Numbered from the stretch's first letter, positions 36,741 to 48,752 are shown. The stretch: 64,000 bases of DNA from Ophioderma brevispina (GCA_023653785.1 JAMKCH010011933.1:1-64000); one strand, 5' to 3'. Notes: generated by a model from the sequence alone, not told the origin. Program-made: numbers and translations.

Positions 36741-37180
36741 TTTGAAAATGCACTACTCTAACACATGGGATAAAAAAAATCTCATCAATCTACCCCCTGG
36801 ATCTTAGCAGAGCCCCTGAACCCCCCCCGCAAACCCCCCCCCCCCCCCCTCACCCCACCACAACTTGGCCGGCCCCTGCAACACCGTAAATTAAATGGCT
36901 CATAACCTATTCGACACCTTCCATATTTTTGCACAATCCACTCCCGCTTACGAATTACTACCGTCACAAGTTCAAAAGGCAATTTTGGAATGGGGTAATT
37001 TGTAATCGATTTCACCAAGCCCATAACACAAATAGATGAGGTATAAGACTGCAATGTACAGATCGTGATGTCACAAGCTTTAACACTATTTTTTACCAGC
37101 ATTAATTTGGATAATTGGACACAATATTTGGATATTGGGATTTTATCACTCGGTTCTTTCACCGCGTAAGTTAACCAGCT

Positions 37181-37999
37181 TGCAAGACTTTACGCAGATG
37201 TGCGATTTTCGGTATACTATCCGATGATGTCTCATGGTTTTGGTCTAACCCAAATAACTGTATGTACATCAAGTTCTGTGTCACGACTAAAGGCATTACC
37301 AGCATGGGTCTGTAACTCTCAAATATTCCGAGAGTGCTCACACTACAAGTATGGACGTAATATATGTAATATAGCGAACGCCGAGCCCGGCCGAACGGAG
37401 CGACAAAAACTTAATCGCATTTTTATCTGAAATTGTCACACAGTCCGTCAACTAAATACCCTTCTCCTAACAAGAACGATTTTGTAGTTTTTGAATGTAT
37501 CACAAATATGTATATATAATATACCGTATGATTTGGTGTTAACAAAATCCCGGATCCAGAAATGTTATTACAAAGTTGTGGAAATTAAGGTCGCCAACCT
37601 TGGGAAAGTCAGCCTTTACAGCTCATGTTATATTTCCTCGTAATGTGTTTTGTAGTGTATACCTACAGTTTGTGTGATAACCTTTCATTCTTATAAAATT
37701 CAAGTTGTACGTAAAGCTATGAACTGAAATTGACCTGCAAGTAATATCAGATAAAGGAGGTTGATGTTGGCCTTAAAATAGAGATGCAATTGAAATAAGA
37801 TTTCACATGCATTACATATTGTTTGACGTTACAGTGGATTCCTATTGTTAAATTAAGTTAAAAGTTCAGCGAAAAAAACCAACAATCGTCGCGGGGCGGG
37901 AAAGAACTTATATGTAACTTCCAGATGTTAAATATCAAGCTACACATGTACAAGTGGGCCCCCAATGCCTAAACCCTCATATGTGCATTTTTTGTTACC
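37181..37999. other. No gene recognised
   Basis: Ordinary AT-rich sequence; a short GC-rich patch at about 37378-37405 (GAACGCCGAGCCCGGCC). No open frame of note. Confidence 0.45.
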
Positions 38000-38260
38000 T
38001 CAGTTCTAGCTTGAATTTCATGCCAAACATGGATAGTAAATCTTATGGCCTATTATTTCAAATCTGGAGTAAATAATTACCTAATATATTTAGAAAGGGA
38101 AACTTTCTTGTGCAAAGCATTACAGCAAAATTATTCAGTTTTGGTGTCTCTCGAAAATGTTACATCTGAGGTTTTGTCATGTTAACGTTTTTACTACTGT
38201 GAGGTTTTGGCTTTTAAAGGCAATGCACACATGAGGTTTTTTCCCGCCCGCGACGATTAA
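38000..38260. repeat. Dispersed repeat, copy 1 of 3
   Basis: The phrases AATTTCATGCCAAA, CTGGAGTAAATAAT, AAAATGTTACAT, GAGGTTTTGTCATGTTA and TACTACTGTGAG recur in the same order at about 52165-52410, and a shorter part at about 49355-49425. The family type is not recognised. Confidence 0.75.
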
Positions 38261-38459
38261 CACAAGTTATGAAAAATGTTTCTAGTATAAAGTCAGATCA
38301 TATTTTTGATTAATCTTATACTATTACTGCTATTGTTTTCAAATTGTTATTATCTCGTTCATCTCCCAATGACCTAGACAAATTTTAAGGTGGATTTTTT
38401 TGCGATTTACACACATTGGGAGGGTTGCAATAATCCCCGGTCAAGTATGTTATAGAATA

Positions 38460-40916
38460 CAGGGTGTCCCCAAAATAATGCAATCCTCGCATCCGGTGCT
38501 ATATTTCAAAATTACTGAAACTGATGCACATTTTATAACAGATTCTGGATGACGAACTTGTTTCGTACCTCCCTGTTCAACTTTTGTCTGATACGGTTCA
38601 CTCGTTTTGAAAACAAATTCTATGATGTAACCCGCTGTCAAATTACCCCATTCCCAGTTGCGTTCAATCGTTGAAACAAGTTCACCTTGAAAAGTGGAAT
38701 AAAATGTCTTCCCTACACAAAATCTCTTGCCAAAAAGGTTAAAATTGTTTAAAAAAAAAAAAATTACTAAATATTTGTCGTCATTGTTTTATTATGTCCC
38801 CTCCTTTTATAGTCTGTACAGTATTTTTGGCTCTAACTCATATTTAGAATAGTAACTAGCGAACTTTGCCAAAATTTATCCTCCAGTGGGTGTGACAAAC
38901 CTGCGTGAATAATGTAAAATTGCAAGCGGAGGGATTAACACCCAAATATGGATGGTTGGGGCTATAATTTCAAAATTATTTAATACTAAAATATTTGTAC
39001 TTATTGGTTTTAATCCACGTCTTTTATCGTCCCTGTCAGTATTTTCCTGTACTCATTATTGAGAATAGTAACTTTCGCGACTTGCCCTAACTTAATGGGG
39101 GTATGGGGCCTGAAGCATTGAACTTTGAAATGCATTTTTCTTACTTTTCTAAATAGTGGTATATACATGTTAGGCCTCTGATTGGCTAAACCTAAAGAAT
39201 TAACTAAATAATAAACATGCTACTGGGACGAAAACCTTGGGTGACAATGCAGGAGGTAAATAGGAGTGAAACCATGAAGCCGGATTTTTTTAATAACCGT
39301 TGCCCAGTGCACCCGGCAATCGACAAATCGCATAATTTCATGGCCGTAATTTGAATTTGGAACACAATTTTTGAAAATCGCGGCCTTCATGGTTTCACTC
39401 CGCCTATATGTTGCTTAATATTTGCGCCAACTTTTCATGTTCATAGCATGTAGCGTTTTCTAGTTTACGTTCTTTCTCGTTTTGGATGTTTGCGTATTAT
39501 TTACCGAAACGGGTTATAGGCCTCGAAACATTTAGACAAAATTGAGGGCGCTTTTGATGTGCAATATGGAATTATTTTTTTAAATTTCATTTATACGGAT
39601 TATCCATAATTATTAATGAAGAATCATCGAAATAGGTGCATCCATTGTCCTGTAATTAATTTTTAAAATAATTTTCATCAAATATCGCAGGGTGAGACAA
39701 CAATAAAATACATAAAAATCACTTACCCCGAGTGACATTTAAATAACTTTAATTATGGAAAGGATAATATAAAATTATATAGCTTCAACTTAGCCCACTG
39801 ATGTGTTTAAGAGTTCAATAAATAATACTTTTTAAATATCTTAAATCTAACCCCTTGTAAATTTTTCCCGTGAAAAATAATAGGAGATATGCTTTTTGGC
39901 AAATTTCGCTGTACCTACTTGACGTTGATCACCATATCCGGGAACCGAATGTCCCGTTGCGATCGAATAAAATGCATTTTGTAGATTACAGTCTACACAA
40001 TTTATCCATTGCATTATCTCATTTTCTGGATAAACAATTTTTTTTCATATTCCATACCCCCTACCCCCCCTTAAATGTTTTATCTTCAGTGTGTCTGCCA
40101 AGTCCGCGTGAATATTGCAATTGCAGCGGAGGGATTAAATACCAATAATGGAAATGGTATGAATGGATGTTTAAGTCCATATAATATATAATCTGTGTAT
40201 AATATGGACCATTTGATAACACAACAAACAACACAAATAAACCACTGAAACCAAACTTGAGTTACTCAAACACATGTCAGAACTTGTCATTTTGACAGAG
40301 ATCATTTCCCTATTTTTCAAGACATCTGTCTTTAAATGTTTTTAATTTAAAACATTTAGTTTACAAGATTTATACTGTGGTTAATTGAACCCAACTTAAG
40401 TAGTAAGATAAAGAAAGAGACATGAGAAAAACAATAATCAGGCACCTGCATACTTTAGCAGCCCTTGTTTTGTGGTATTATCATCAGTCAAACTTGGATG
40501 GACTTAAATTGTGGCTTACTTACGTAATCGCCTTGGTTCTAAAAACAGAAATCACTCAGATACAATTTGAACAGTATGTTGGAGAAAAGGATAGGGCCGT
40601 ACCGATATCTCGCAACATTTCAACATTAAAAAAACAGGATATTACCAGTCAGATTTTTGTAAGTTTCAAAGACATTTATCAACTTTTCAAGGTGAACCTG
40701 CTTCACGATCTAACGTAAACTTGGAATGGGGTATATGACAGGCGGTTACCTAATAGCCTTGTTTTCAAAAACATGGTGCACCGTACGGACAATATTGGAA
40801 AGGGTGGTCGAAACAAGTTCGGTTCATTCAGTTATGTTATAAAATTTAAATATCTCATTAATTTTGAAATTATAGCACCAACGCCGTGGATTGCCATTTT
40901 TTTGGGACACCCTGGT
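38460..40916. mobile_element. 2.46-kb DNA element with long TIRs (CAGGGTGTCCC ends)
   Basis: The left end (AGGGTGTCCCCAAAATAATG at 38461) and the reverse complement of the right end (AGGGTGTCCCAAAAAAATGG, ending at 40916) share ~100 bp, including GGTGCTATA, TTTCAAAATTA and GAACTTGTTTCG. Inside are direct duplications: CGTGAATA with GGAGGGATTAA phrases at about 38905 and 40108, and a ~240-bp tandem pair (about 38745-38890 and 38975-39100). Such ends fit Tc1/mariner-like elements, but no DDE transposase is readable. A solo end lies at about 49045-49190. Confidence 0.75.
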
Positions 40917-41930
40917 ATAGACTGGGATTTTGCCGTGTGTTATTTTTTGGGGGCGCGAATGTGTTTTGTAAATTTCCAATACTTTTAATAAAAATTATTA
41001 TATTTCATATAATTTGGTTACGTCACCATTCCTTTTTTCTCAACGTAAAGCCACTTCTAAATGACCACATAGGCATATATATCTTTACAACCAATGTTAC
41101 TTAAATAACAAACGGCGTCCATGGTTTACCGGCTTGTTGAGCCCACAACTTTGTATTTAAAAACTATGTGACTGCCTCAAGTACATCAAATTGTGTTATA
41201 TATGTTTAAATACGTGACATACCACAACAACTTCTTCGAAGCGTTCCACAATCCAAACCCTAGCTAGTCGCCATTTTGAGAAATAAACACCATTTGTAAT
41301 CTATTCTTACTCAATGGCCTTAAACGCTTCATATGCGATGCGACAAAGGGGCTTTTCTGGACCAATGTCCCATAGGTTAGCTTTATAAATATGTAAATGC
41401 ATTTATACTTTCTAACTTTTCAACTTGTTTTCTACACGTATCTTGACCGCAGAATTAACAATCACATAATCTTATGCGTTTCATCATGTGGTAGATTTTC
41501 CAGCAGATAAACCATGATGTCAAAGATGGTTTATGACCAAATGGTTTATCCAGACGTTGGAAAGAAGCATCTGTATACAAATTGTAACCAATTCACACAT
41601 CCTATAAACGTGATATATAAAGGCACGATTTATGTGCTTGTATTGTGGGGACAACAATACAAGCACCCATACACAATGTTTTTGAAACATAAACAATTTT
41701 TGTATGTATGCTTATTTATGATAACATATTTGTTTGGTATTTTGGAACAATTATGCTGTTTTACCTTATTGCTCTTGGTAAATTTTTCGAAATACATTGT
41801 GTTATGCCCTTGTTTAATATTATGTTCATGATGCATTCCATTGTTGTGTAATCTATTCTAGAACCGGTAAAATGATGTGTTTTAGTTGTAAGCTCTTTAG
41901 CCTTTGGTGGAAAGCGTGTTTAAGTGTTTT
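40917..41930. other. No gene recognised
   Basis: An open reading of 105 codons at 41514-41831 (plus) and its antisense show only hydrophobic, AT-driven composition without a known motif. I do not call a gene. Confidence 0.4.
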
Positions 41931-41932
41931 TT

Positions 41933-42030
41933 TTTATGTCTGTCTGTCTGTCTCTGTCTGTATGTATGTATGATGTATAGATGTATGATTGTGTTTAAAT
42001 GTATGTATGTATGTCTGTCATGTATGTAAC
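41933..42030. repeat. TGTC/TGTA microsatellite
   Basis: TGTCTGTC units at about 41937-41960 change into TGTATGTA units, interrupted near 41985. Confidence 0.85.
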
Positions 42031-42641
42031 AAAAATTATGATTTTTTTTTAATTCACCATGTTTCACATAAATTAAATCAAAATCAGCTTTGGTTTTTAA
42101 ACTGTCAGGCATTTCTGTAAGCTATATGAAATCTATATGAAATCACCACATATGGCACAAGATGGGGCACCAAAATCCTCTCGTTGCACCTTTAAACTTG
42201 TCTCGTAAGGCAAGAAGATGAGCTGTTCCGTACACATAGGAACTGACACCCTATAAAATTTTACACCATGAGGTTGTTTCCTTGCAAAGAGTAACCCCCT
42301 TCCCCTTCCCCTTTTTTTGTGCTTTGACAAGCGATCGCCATTCTTCCAGGGGTAGGACACTAAAGATCCATTTGAATCGCCATTGGTTGCACGTAAATAC
42401 GGTTCTCGAACAAAAATTAGATTCCTTCATAAATGTTGAGAGCACCATTTTAACTATCAAGACCGTTGGAGTTTGACATTGACTCATTGTAAGCACGTCT
42501 TTTTTGACTGTTTTTGAATATCTTTATCTCTTAACTGTTGCACCCTCGTTCGAAGCACACGGTTGATTCCCGGCCGTTCAAACGATCTTGCCCCAGAATG
42601 CCTGCCATTCTCTTTTTGCATTTTTTTCATGTACGAAACCG
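42031..42641. other. No gene recognised
   Basis: Short overlapping open readings on both strands between 42133 and 42496 carry no motif I know. Confidence 0.4.
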
Positions 42642-43452
42642 TACTCTCTTAAAACAAAAGAGTGAAAAACCACTCTAAAAGAGTGAAATCTCACTCCGAA
42701 AAAGAGCCAGCTGAGTGACGCAGTCTTTTGGAGTGATTCCCACCAAAATACAGAGTGAACAATAATTCTAAGGAAAGAGTGAACTGATAACTCCATTTTA
42801 GAGTAACTAGTCCCTCTTATAGAGTTGTGATTCTTTGTGAATTTGTTTTGTTTGGTGATTATATTGTAGTGTCTGTCCTAATTCATAGCCTCGGGACATG
42901 ATGAATATTGTGTCGCATCATTGGCATGATTCAGTGAGACATGCATGATTGTGCCATGCATGCCGTTTATGATCATGGCATGCATGCCCGACATGCATGA
43001 TTGTGCTTTTCGTACATGTGTAAGCCTAGCCTGGCGCAGACTACCGTATGTACGAGTGATAATACAGTAAATAACATTTAATGCTTCTCCACACTTTGTC
43101 TGTAAATGTCATGAACTGTGACCGACACATACAATATACTCACCCGTGAAGATATCTATGATTTCTTCACTTATTTCAACTTCGTTCAACCGTTTGCTGA
43201 CGGTCTCACTTAACTCGTCCGCAATGTTGTTCGAAAATAATCACGCGATTTGCGGCGTTTCTGATTATCTATTAGTTCACTCCGAAAAAGAGTGAGCATT
43301 TTCTCACTCTTTTAGAGCTAAAATCCGGTCGATAAGAGTTCAGAGTGGGCTTCAGTCCGAAGAAGAGTGGCATTTTGAGCCACTCGATTAGAGTTAATTT
43401 AAAATTAATCGAAATTCAGAGTGATTTTTCACGCTTTCATTTTAAGAGAGTA
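42642..43452. mobile_element. TA-flanked 807-bp non-autonomous DNA element
   Basis: TA at 42642-42643 and 43451-43452 flanks inverted ends CTCTCTTAAAA. The TIR continues inward for ~33 bp (AAAG.GTGAAAAA.CACTCT) with four mismatches. Next to both ends there are dense AGAGTGA/TCACTCT words in both orientations (about 42655-42815 and 43275-43440). A cluster of GCATGC/CATGCATG palindromes lies in the middle (42940-43005). A TA duplication fits Tc1/mariner-type insertion. No transposase. Confidence 0.82.
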
Positions 43453-43749
43453 TGCCCCCTCTGCGCGTTCGATTGCTTCGAAGGTCCAAACCCGGAAAAA
43501 ACGAAATTCAAGCAATACAGGTTCGATATCAGGTACCTCGAGCACTATTCGTCAATGGAACAGTCGTTTTATCATTCAATTATCATGCAGGCTTACAAGA
43601 AAGTCTGAAGTTCTTAAAGCAATCATTTCTTTGAAGAGCGCTCCCTATTTTCGAATATTTTGAGAGTTTTGCAAAGTTGCTTAAGAGTAGTAAGCGGATA
43701 CTTTGAATGGTAGAGCTTAATATTATTTCTGTGTCGAATAAGAAGAATT

Positions 43750-43791
43750 AGAATAATTAATATCGGAGATCTCCGAGTAATTAATTATTCT
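43750..43791. other. 42-bp palindrome with CGGAGATCTCCG core
   Basis: The core CGGAGATCTCCG (43764-43775) is a perfect 12-bp palindrome; AGAATAATTAAT on the left pairs with ATTAATTATTCT on the right with a one-base offset. Confidence 0.85.
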
Positions 43792-43807
43792 AAAATTAAA
43801 TGTGTTA

Positions 43808-43821
43808 TCGGAGATCTCCGA
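43808..43821. other. Second TCGGAGATCTCCGA palindrome
   Basis: A perfect 14-bp palindrome whose core repeats the one 45 bp upstream, flanked by TTA and AATAA. The pair is unexplained by any element I can delimit. Confidence 0.85.
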
Positions 43822-46053
43822 AATAATTCAAAACGTTCTGTTGGAAACGTCCGTTCCATCGTGGTTCCGTCGGTTCAGGAGTCAAGTTTATATGGTCATT
43901 TTTGTGAGTTGTCACTATTTCATCATGTACAGACATAAATTTGGCGTTTTTCCAGCTCCCGGCGCCGTTACATAACCAGGACCGATTCAAATTAATCGTT
44001 TTCTTTTTATAGAAAAAAGCATTTTTTGAGCATTTCTGCTCGCAGTATAGTTTAATAGACAATAACCAAAACAACGTGAAAAATCCTAATTTTGAAATTT
44101 GGGCGCGCTTCACAAATGTGCCCGTTATTGGGCTTTAATATGAAAACTAATTGGTTCTGGATTTTAGTAGTATGTCAGTGAATACGATAACACAAGATAG
44201 GACAAAGTGGTTCTGTATATCAACACGAGCGGTTAATATTTTATTAACGTATAGTTCTACATAGACGGGTTTGAGATTTTTTCTCTTTTTAATATAAAGC
44301 ATCAAATACCAATAAATTATCCGTCTTTCCGAGAACAACTGCACAATACCTAAATTTAATAATATACTTGACAGCAAAAAGAAACTTGATAAAGTTTTCT
44401 GTGTTCATTAGCCATTGGCATCATTAACTGTCAATTTAAAGTCTTATGTATAAGCATATGCGCCCAATTAAGCACGATAGTATGCATTGTAAAAAAAATA
44501 TAATTTTAAAGCAATATAATTGTTTTACACGCTTTCATCCAACTCATATTCCTTTTGCATTTCAAACCCCTTTATAAGTATCTGTATAATTATTGGATAT
44601 TATATTCGTATGTAATCTCTTCATTTTAAATGTATTTACAGTTACAACAAAAGCTTTAATCTTGAAAATAATCGATTCGTAAAGGTCTAACTTTAAACCT
44701 TTAAATTGACTACAAGTGATTTTAAGTCAAGTACACAAACAAATATTTGCCACTAGCCAACCAATCAATTTCAAGATTTTTGACGTCACATAAATGCTGA
44801 CAGCCTCGGAAAATATGATTTACATCAACAATAAGATATACCAAGTAATGAAAGTCACCACAAAAAAGAAAACATCACATTTATATGTAGATACTTGAAA
44901 AAAGTTCAAGTCTAGGGTTGTATAGGGGAACTATATCTCCTGCCGCGGTGACGAATATATGTTCCTCCAATCCTAATTACTTGAACATGCGAACGGTAAT
45001 TATCTCGAAAGACGCGGAATGCGTTTGACGTGATCTTGTGACCTGTAAAGAAAACACAGCAAACAAAAAAATAAATGAAATGAAAGAATAACTAAAATGC
45101 CACATCTACTTTAGAATATTTTTGTATTTTATGTCCGCACACCGAAAAAAACAACAACCCACGAGCTTGTTCTTTGGGCTTCGGCTTGACCCGACTCTTT
45201 TTTTGTTTTTGGCTTATTCCGTTTTTTATTTGTTTTTTCGTCTTCTTTCTTCTGTTTTTTTTTTTTTTTTTTTTTTAATTTTTTATATTCTTTCTTTTTT
45301 CAATAGATGGGTATAAAAAAATGGTTGATACTTAAGCGTGCAATTTACAAACAAAAAGATGACTACAGTTTGCCACGTTGCTCGGAATCATTTACAATGA
45401 CCAAAAAGAGAGATTTGTCTTTTTTATCTTTGTTTCATGTTTCCTTGAATTTTTGATGAACTTTTGAATGAACACAACCCTAACTCTTTTTGGTAACACG
45501 TTCAACCGGGGAGACGGCCTCTGATTTAGTAAAAGTAGGCTGAGTTTGTATAATTTTGCAAACGCTCGGTGGGTGCGCGCTGCCTCCACATCCCGGCTGG
45601 GAAACCCGCTGGTGTGCGAATCTATGACTTCATTATAGAAGGCCCCCTCCCAAAATTTGGTGAATTGTGCTTTGTGTCCAAAACTAGAGGGAAAAATTGA
45701 CGTTCAAATTAACGATTAATTTTCACACTGGATTTTGTTGCTCAAAATAAGAAAGCAAACACATAACACACACGGGACAAAGTAATTCCAAATCGAAAAA
45801 ATTCATAATCACAAAATGATTTCATTCAAGTGTGCTAGCGTTCTTAAACACACAATGGCGCGCCTAATTCAAGTTTGTGTTTTTCAAAGAAATGTTATTC
45901 CCTCCCCAGAATCCTAGCTTGCGAAAACATTTTTATTTGAATGCCATTTTTTCCCTGAATATGCTGTTTAAAGAGCTGGTCGATCGGTAACTGTCGATTG
46001 CACCACTTAAGGAATACACAGGAACGCCACAAATGACTCCAAAATAAGTGGTG
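43822..46053. other. No gene recognised; poly-T tract
   Basis: This is the region where a terminal exon of UGT unit 1 would be expected on the minus strand; I see none. A poly-T run occupies about 45257-45277. Confidence 0.45.
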
Positions 46054-46460
46054 AATGAATTGTACGGGATTGTTAGGATTTACTCTAATATTTTTTACGG
46101 GAGAAAGTGCAGTGCTTGTGTTGACCAGAATGACTACTCAATGGAAGACAGTGGTCCCTTTAAAAAAAATCGGATTTTGGAGAGAGCATCCGCATTGTAA
46201 TTGCATGAAAATTAATCGTGGTTTCGCAAATCATATCTGAATACTTATTCACACTCCACGCAACGTAAATGCCACGAGTATGTTAAAAAGTTCTTTTCAA
46301 GTAACCACGTGCCACTTTCACTGTGCCATCAATTTCCCGAATCCACAGCGATGGAACTTACTCTCATCTTCCCTGAACGTTATCTCATTACCGTTCCACA
46401 CAAGCACTGCAACTTTTCTCCCGTGAACATTTAGAGTAACCCAACAATTCAATTATTGTC
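46054..46460. mobile_element. ~400-bp foldback/MITE-like element
   Basis: The left arm (46054-46130) and the reverse complement of the right arm (46385-46460) share TTTACTCTAA-type, ACGGGAGAAA and GCAGTGCTTGTG blocks in order, with small gaps. I cannot fix the exact termini or a target duplication. No coding capacity. Confidence 0.65.
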
Positions 46461-46899
46461 ATTTTGATGGAGTTATTTGAGGGTTCTGTGTCTGGTATTC
46501 CTCGGGGGGCAATCGGCAAGCTAATCGTGGTCAGCCAACTTTCTTTTAAAATCCGCCATATTAAAGGACATGGCCATCAAAATCATTTTTTGCACTCTGG
46601 GATCGTGGGTAATAACTTCTGTTTCAAAAACAAACAACGTTAGCATTTCAATGCAGCATTCCGGATTTTAGGTTACTTCTTTTAGTGTTCTTCATACTAT
46701 TTTTAAAAATTACTTACTTCGCCAAAAAATATATCTGAGTCACTCATCACCCGCGCCACCACACACATATCCGCTCACAGATCCAGTCATTCACACACAG
46801 ACACTCAACTGCGCACATCCATCCTACCACACTTTCTGGTAGGTACACACATGCCTCGCCTAAGACTTCCTAGTACAGAAATTATTATATTGTTAATAC
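46461..46899. other. Sequence 3' of UGT exon 3, no terminal exon found
   Basis: A TTAAAGGACATGGCC phrase at 46559 resembles the end of the TTAA MITE at 49846-50190, but no partner end is visible. A CA-rich stretch occupies about 46740-46850. Confidence 0.45.
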
Positions 46900-47119
46900 C
46901 TAGGGTCGTCTATAACTTTACGTATAGCTTTTGCCAATGCATTACTCGTTAGATTGGTGGTGTATAATTTCACCCCTATTCCTCTTGATACGATTCTGTC
47001 TGCGTTGTACGGGTTATCACCAAGTAATGGTATCCCTACCATTGGTACGCCGTGGTAAATTGCTTCCCAAACACCATTTGTACCACAATGGGTGACTAAG
47101 GCTTTCATATTGGGATGGC
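46900..47119 (-). CDS. UDP-glycosyltransferase exon 3 (signature-motif exon), unit 1
   Basis: Encodes the core of the nucleotide-sugar-binding domain. After acceptor TTTTTATAG the 220-nt open exon reads GHPNMKALVTHCGTNG, then VWEAIYHGVPMVGIPLLGDN, matching the UGT signature (HxG, YHG-PMVG-PL-D). It ends in RKVIDDP with donor GTATTA. It completes the Gly codon split by exon 2 and leaves two bases for the next exon. 220 nt equals the corresponding exon of vertebrate UGT1/UGT2 genes. The usual Asp-Gln pair that contacts the donor sugar is Asp-Asn here. The last exon (membrane anchor) was not found between here and the next unit. Confidence 0.92.
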
Positions 47120-48752
47120 CTATAAAAACAAATTTAATTTTAAATAGTTAAATATTGATCAGTATTGTGGACAGAACATAACTTGTGACGTTGCATCTAA
47201 TATCATGTCAGTGAGACAGGTACACAGATAGTTGGGTTATCTAGAGCAATTCAGTAACGTGGAGAGCAGAACATCATTTCTCAGTGGACTTTAGGTTAAT
47301 AAACAAATTTAGCGAGGGTGCCCGCGTAAAAAAGTGGGCGGAATATGGGAGGGAGGCAAAATTCATAGTACAATGGTCAAAATGAAAAATACCCGGATTT
47401 CTGTATAAAGGTAACAAAAGTGTTCGTCTTGTTACAAGGATTGAAAAGGTATAGTTTGTACGATCAACAATGTAGGGTTATGGAGATATTTCCGAAATTC
47501 AGGGATCGATAGAGGTCAATGGCATTGGCCTTTTTGTCATTTATCTCGATAACCAAATAAAAAAGAGAGTGCCAACTACTTTTGTTGCAATTCCTGTGGA
47601 AAGGGTAACAATATGAGACCATTTTAAAGAAATCGGTGCAATATTAAAGATTTAACCTTTGGTAATGACCTTTGACATTTGACTATTTTTGGCATAATCC
47701 ACTGAGAAAGCTCTGCTCTCAACGGTCACGGAATTACTGCAGATGACCCAACTAAGACGCGGTAAACCAATGAAGGGACTTATCTGCCTCTAGACGCACA
47801 GACGTAGTGATCGAGTTGAAATCTGGCTTTGATAGCAAGAAAATACACATCAGACTACCCTCATTAAGCGCCTAAACTTTGTATTGGGGTTAAGAGTCCA
47901 ATAATGCAATTTTGTTTTCTTGAAAATATGGCAAGATCATTCGCCTTCTACTAAGATCACGCCTCGCAGCTGAAAATAGATTGTTTTTTGGTGGTTGTTG
48001 TGTTTGTCTTAGTTTGTATTCACAAACTTGATTTAAAACTATTAACCAAAGTAACGGTGTAGATTGACCAAACAATAACAAGTCTGTGATATCATTAGTA
48101 TTAAACATGAGGCCAGCCTTCGGAAATTAAGGGTAATGCTGATCTGAAACAGATTCATATATCCCTTAAATCCCTAAATGCCATTTTTCCCATTTTTCAA
48201 AAATCATGGAGTGGACCCTTTCCCTTGTGTTTAGGGTGAAAGTCCTCCTAGATCTAACAAGACAAATTGCGCAATCTCCCTTTTTTGCGGTGATAAGGAA
48301 GTTCATAGTCATTTCCCTCTAGGGACGTAAGGGGTATATCAAACAATTGACATTTTGACTTTTAATCTCACACTCTGTTAGCGTCGTTTTCACTGGGTGA
48401 CAGAAAATACCTCAACTGACCTAGCCATCGAGCGCGACAGCGAGGGCCGCGCTCGGTCGCTTCGTCCGTGGTGGCGCGTTCGAGTCCTTCTTGACGGACT
48501 ATGAATGCAGGAAAACGTTTCAATGACATCACTAAATCGTCACTGAGTCGTGCCATCTCCAGCGGTTAGAAAATGATCTTTTCACGTATTTGCTTATTTA
48601 AGTTGTGATAAGTGAAATGGACGAAATGGTTTTTGTTCAAAATGACGCAACAACTAATGGAATAACACGATGTTCAATCAGTCATACCACATAACCTATA
48701 AAGTTAATTCAAAAGTGAGACATTTCGATATCGTATTAAGTGCAGCTCTTAC
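47120..48752. other. Intron between UGT exons 3 and 2 (unit 1)
   Basis: Bounded by a GTAAGA donor (48752) and TTTATAG acceptor. It contains a 185-bp repeat copy (48156-48340) and a GC-rich block (about 48430-48500) with a B-box-like GTTCGAGTCC. No exon is seen inside. Confidence 0.7.
48156..48340. repeat. Dispersed ~185-bp repeat, copy 1 of 2
   Basis: ATATCCCTTAAATCCCTAAA, CTCCTAGATCTAACAAGACA, TTTTTGCGGTGAT and CTCTAGGGA occur here and in the same order at 50392-50575. Family unknown. Confidence 0.8.

Larger units (their letters stand above)
29296..37180. repeat. Segmental duplication, copy 2 (broken UGT exon 1)
   Basis: Direct copy of 18237-25360, about 0.76 kb longer because of insertions at about 31896-32034 and 33141-33708. 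Order and orientation of all landmarks are kept. Many single-base losses, especially in homopolymers and repeated dinucleotides, distinguish it from copy 1. They fall both inside and outside the exon. Confidence 0.92.

Noticed and set aside
40422..40718. 98-codon reading inside the long-TIR element as transposase
   Set aside because: No DDE/D motif, no helix-turn-helix pattern, and too short.
41514..41831. 105-codon plus-strand reading
   Set aside because: Composition follows AT-rich background; an antisense reading of similar length exists; no motif.
43345..43663. Overlapping plus-strand readings across the right end of the TA element
   Set aside because: They cross the element border and overlap in several frames; no conserved motif.
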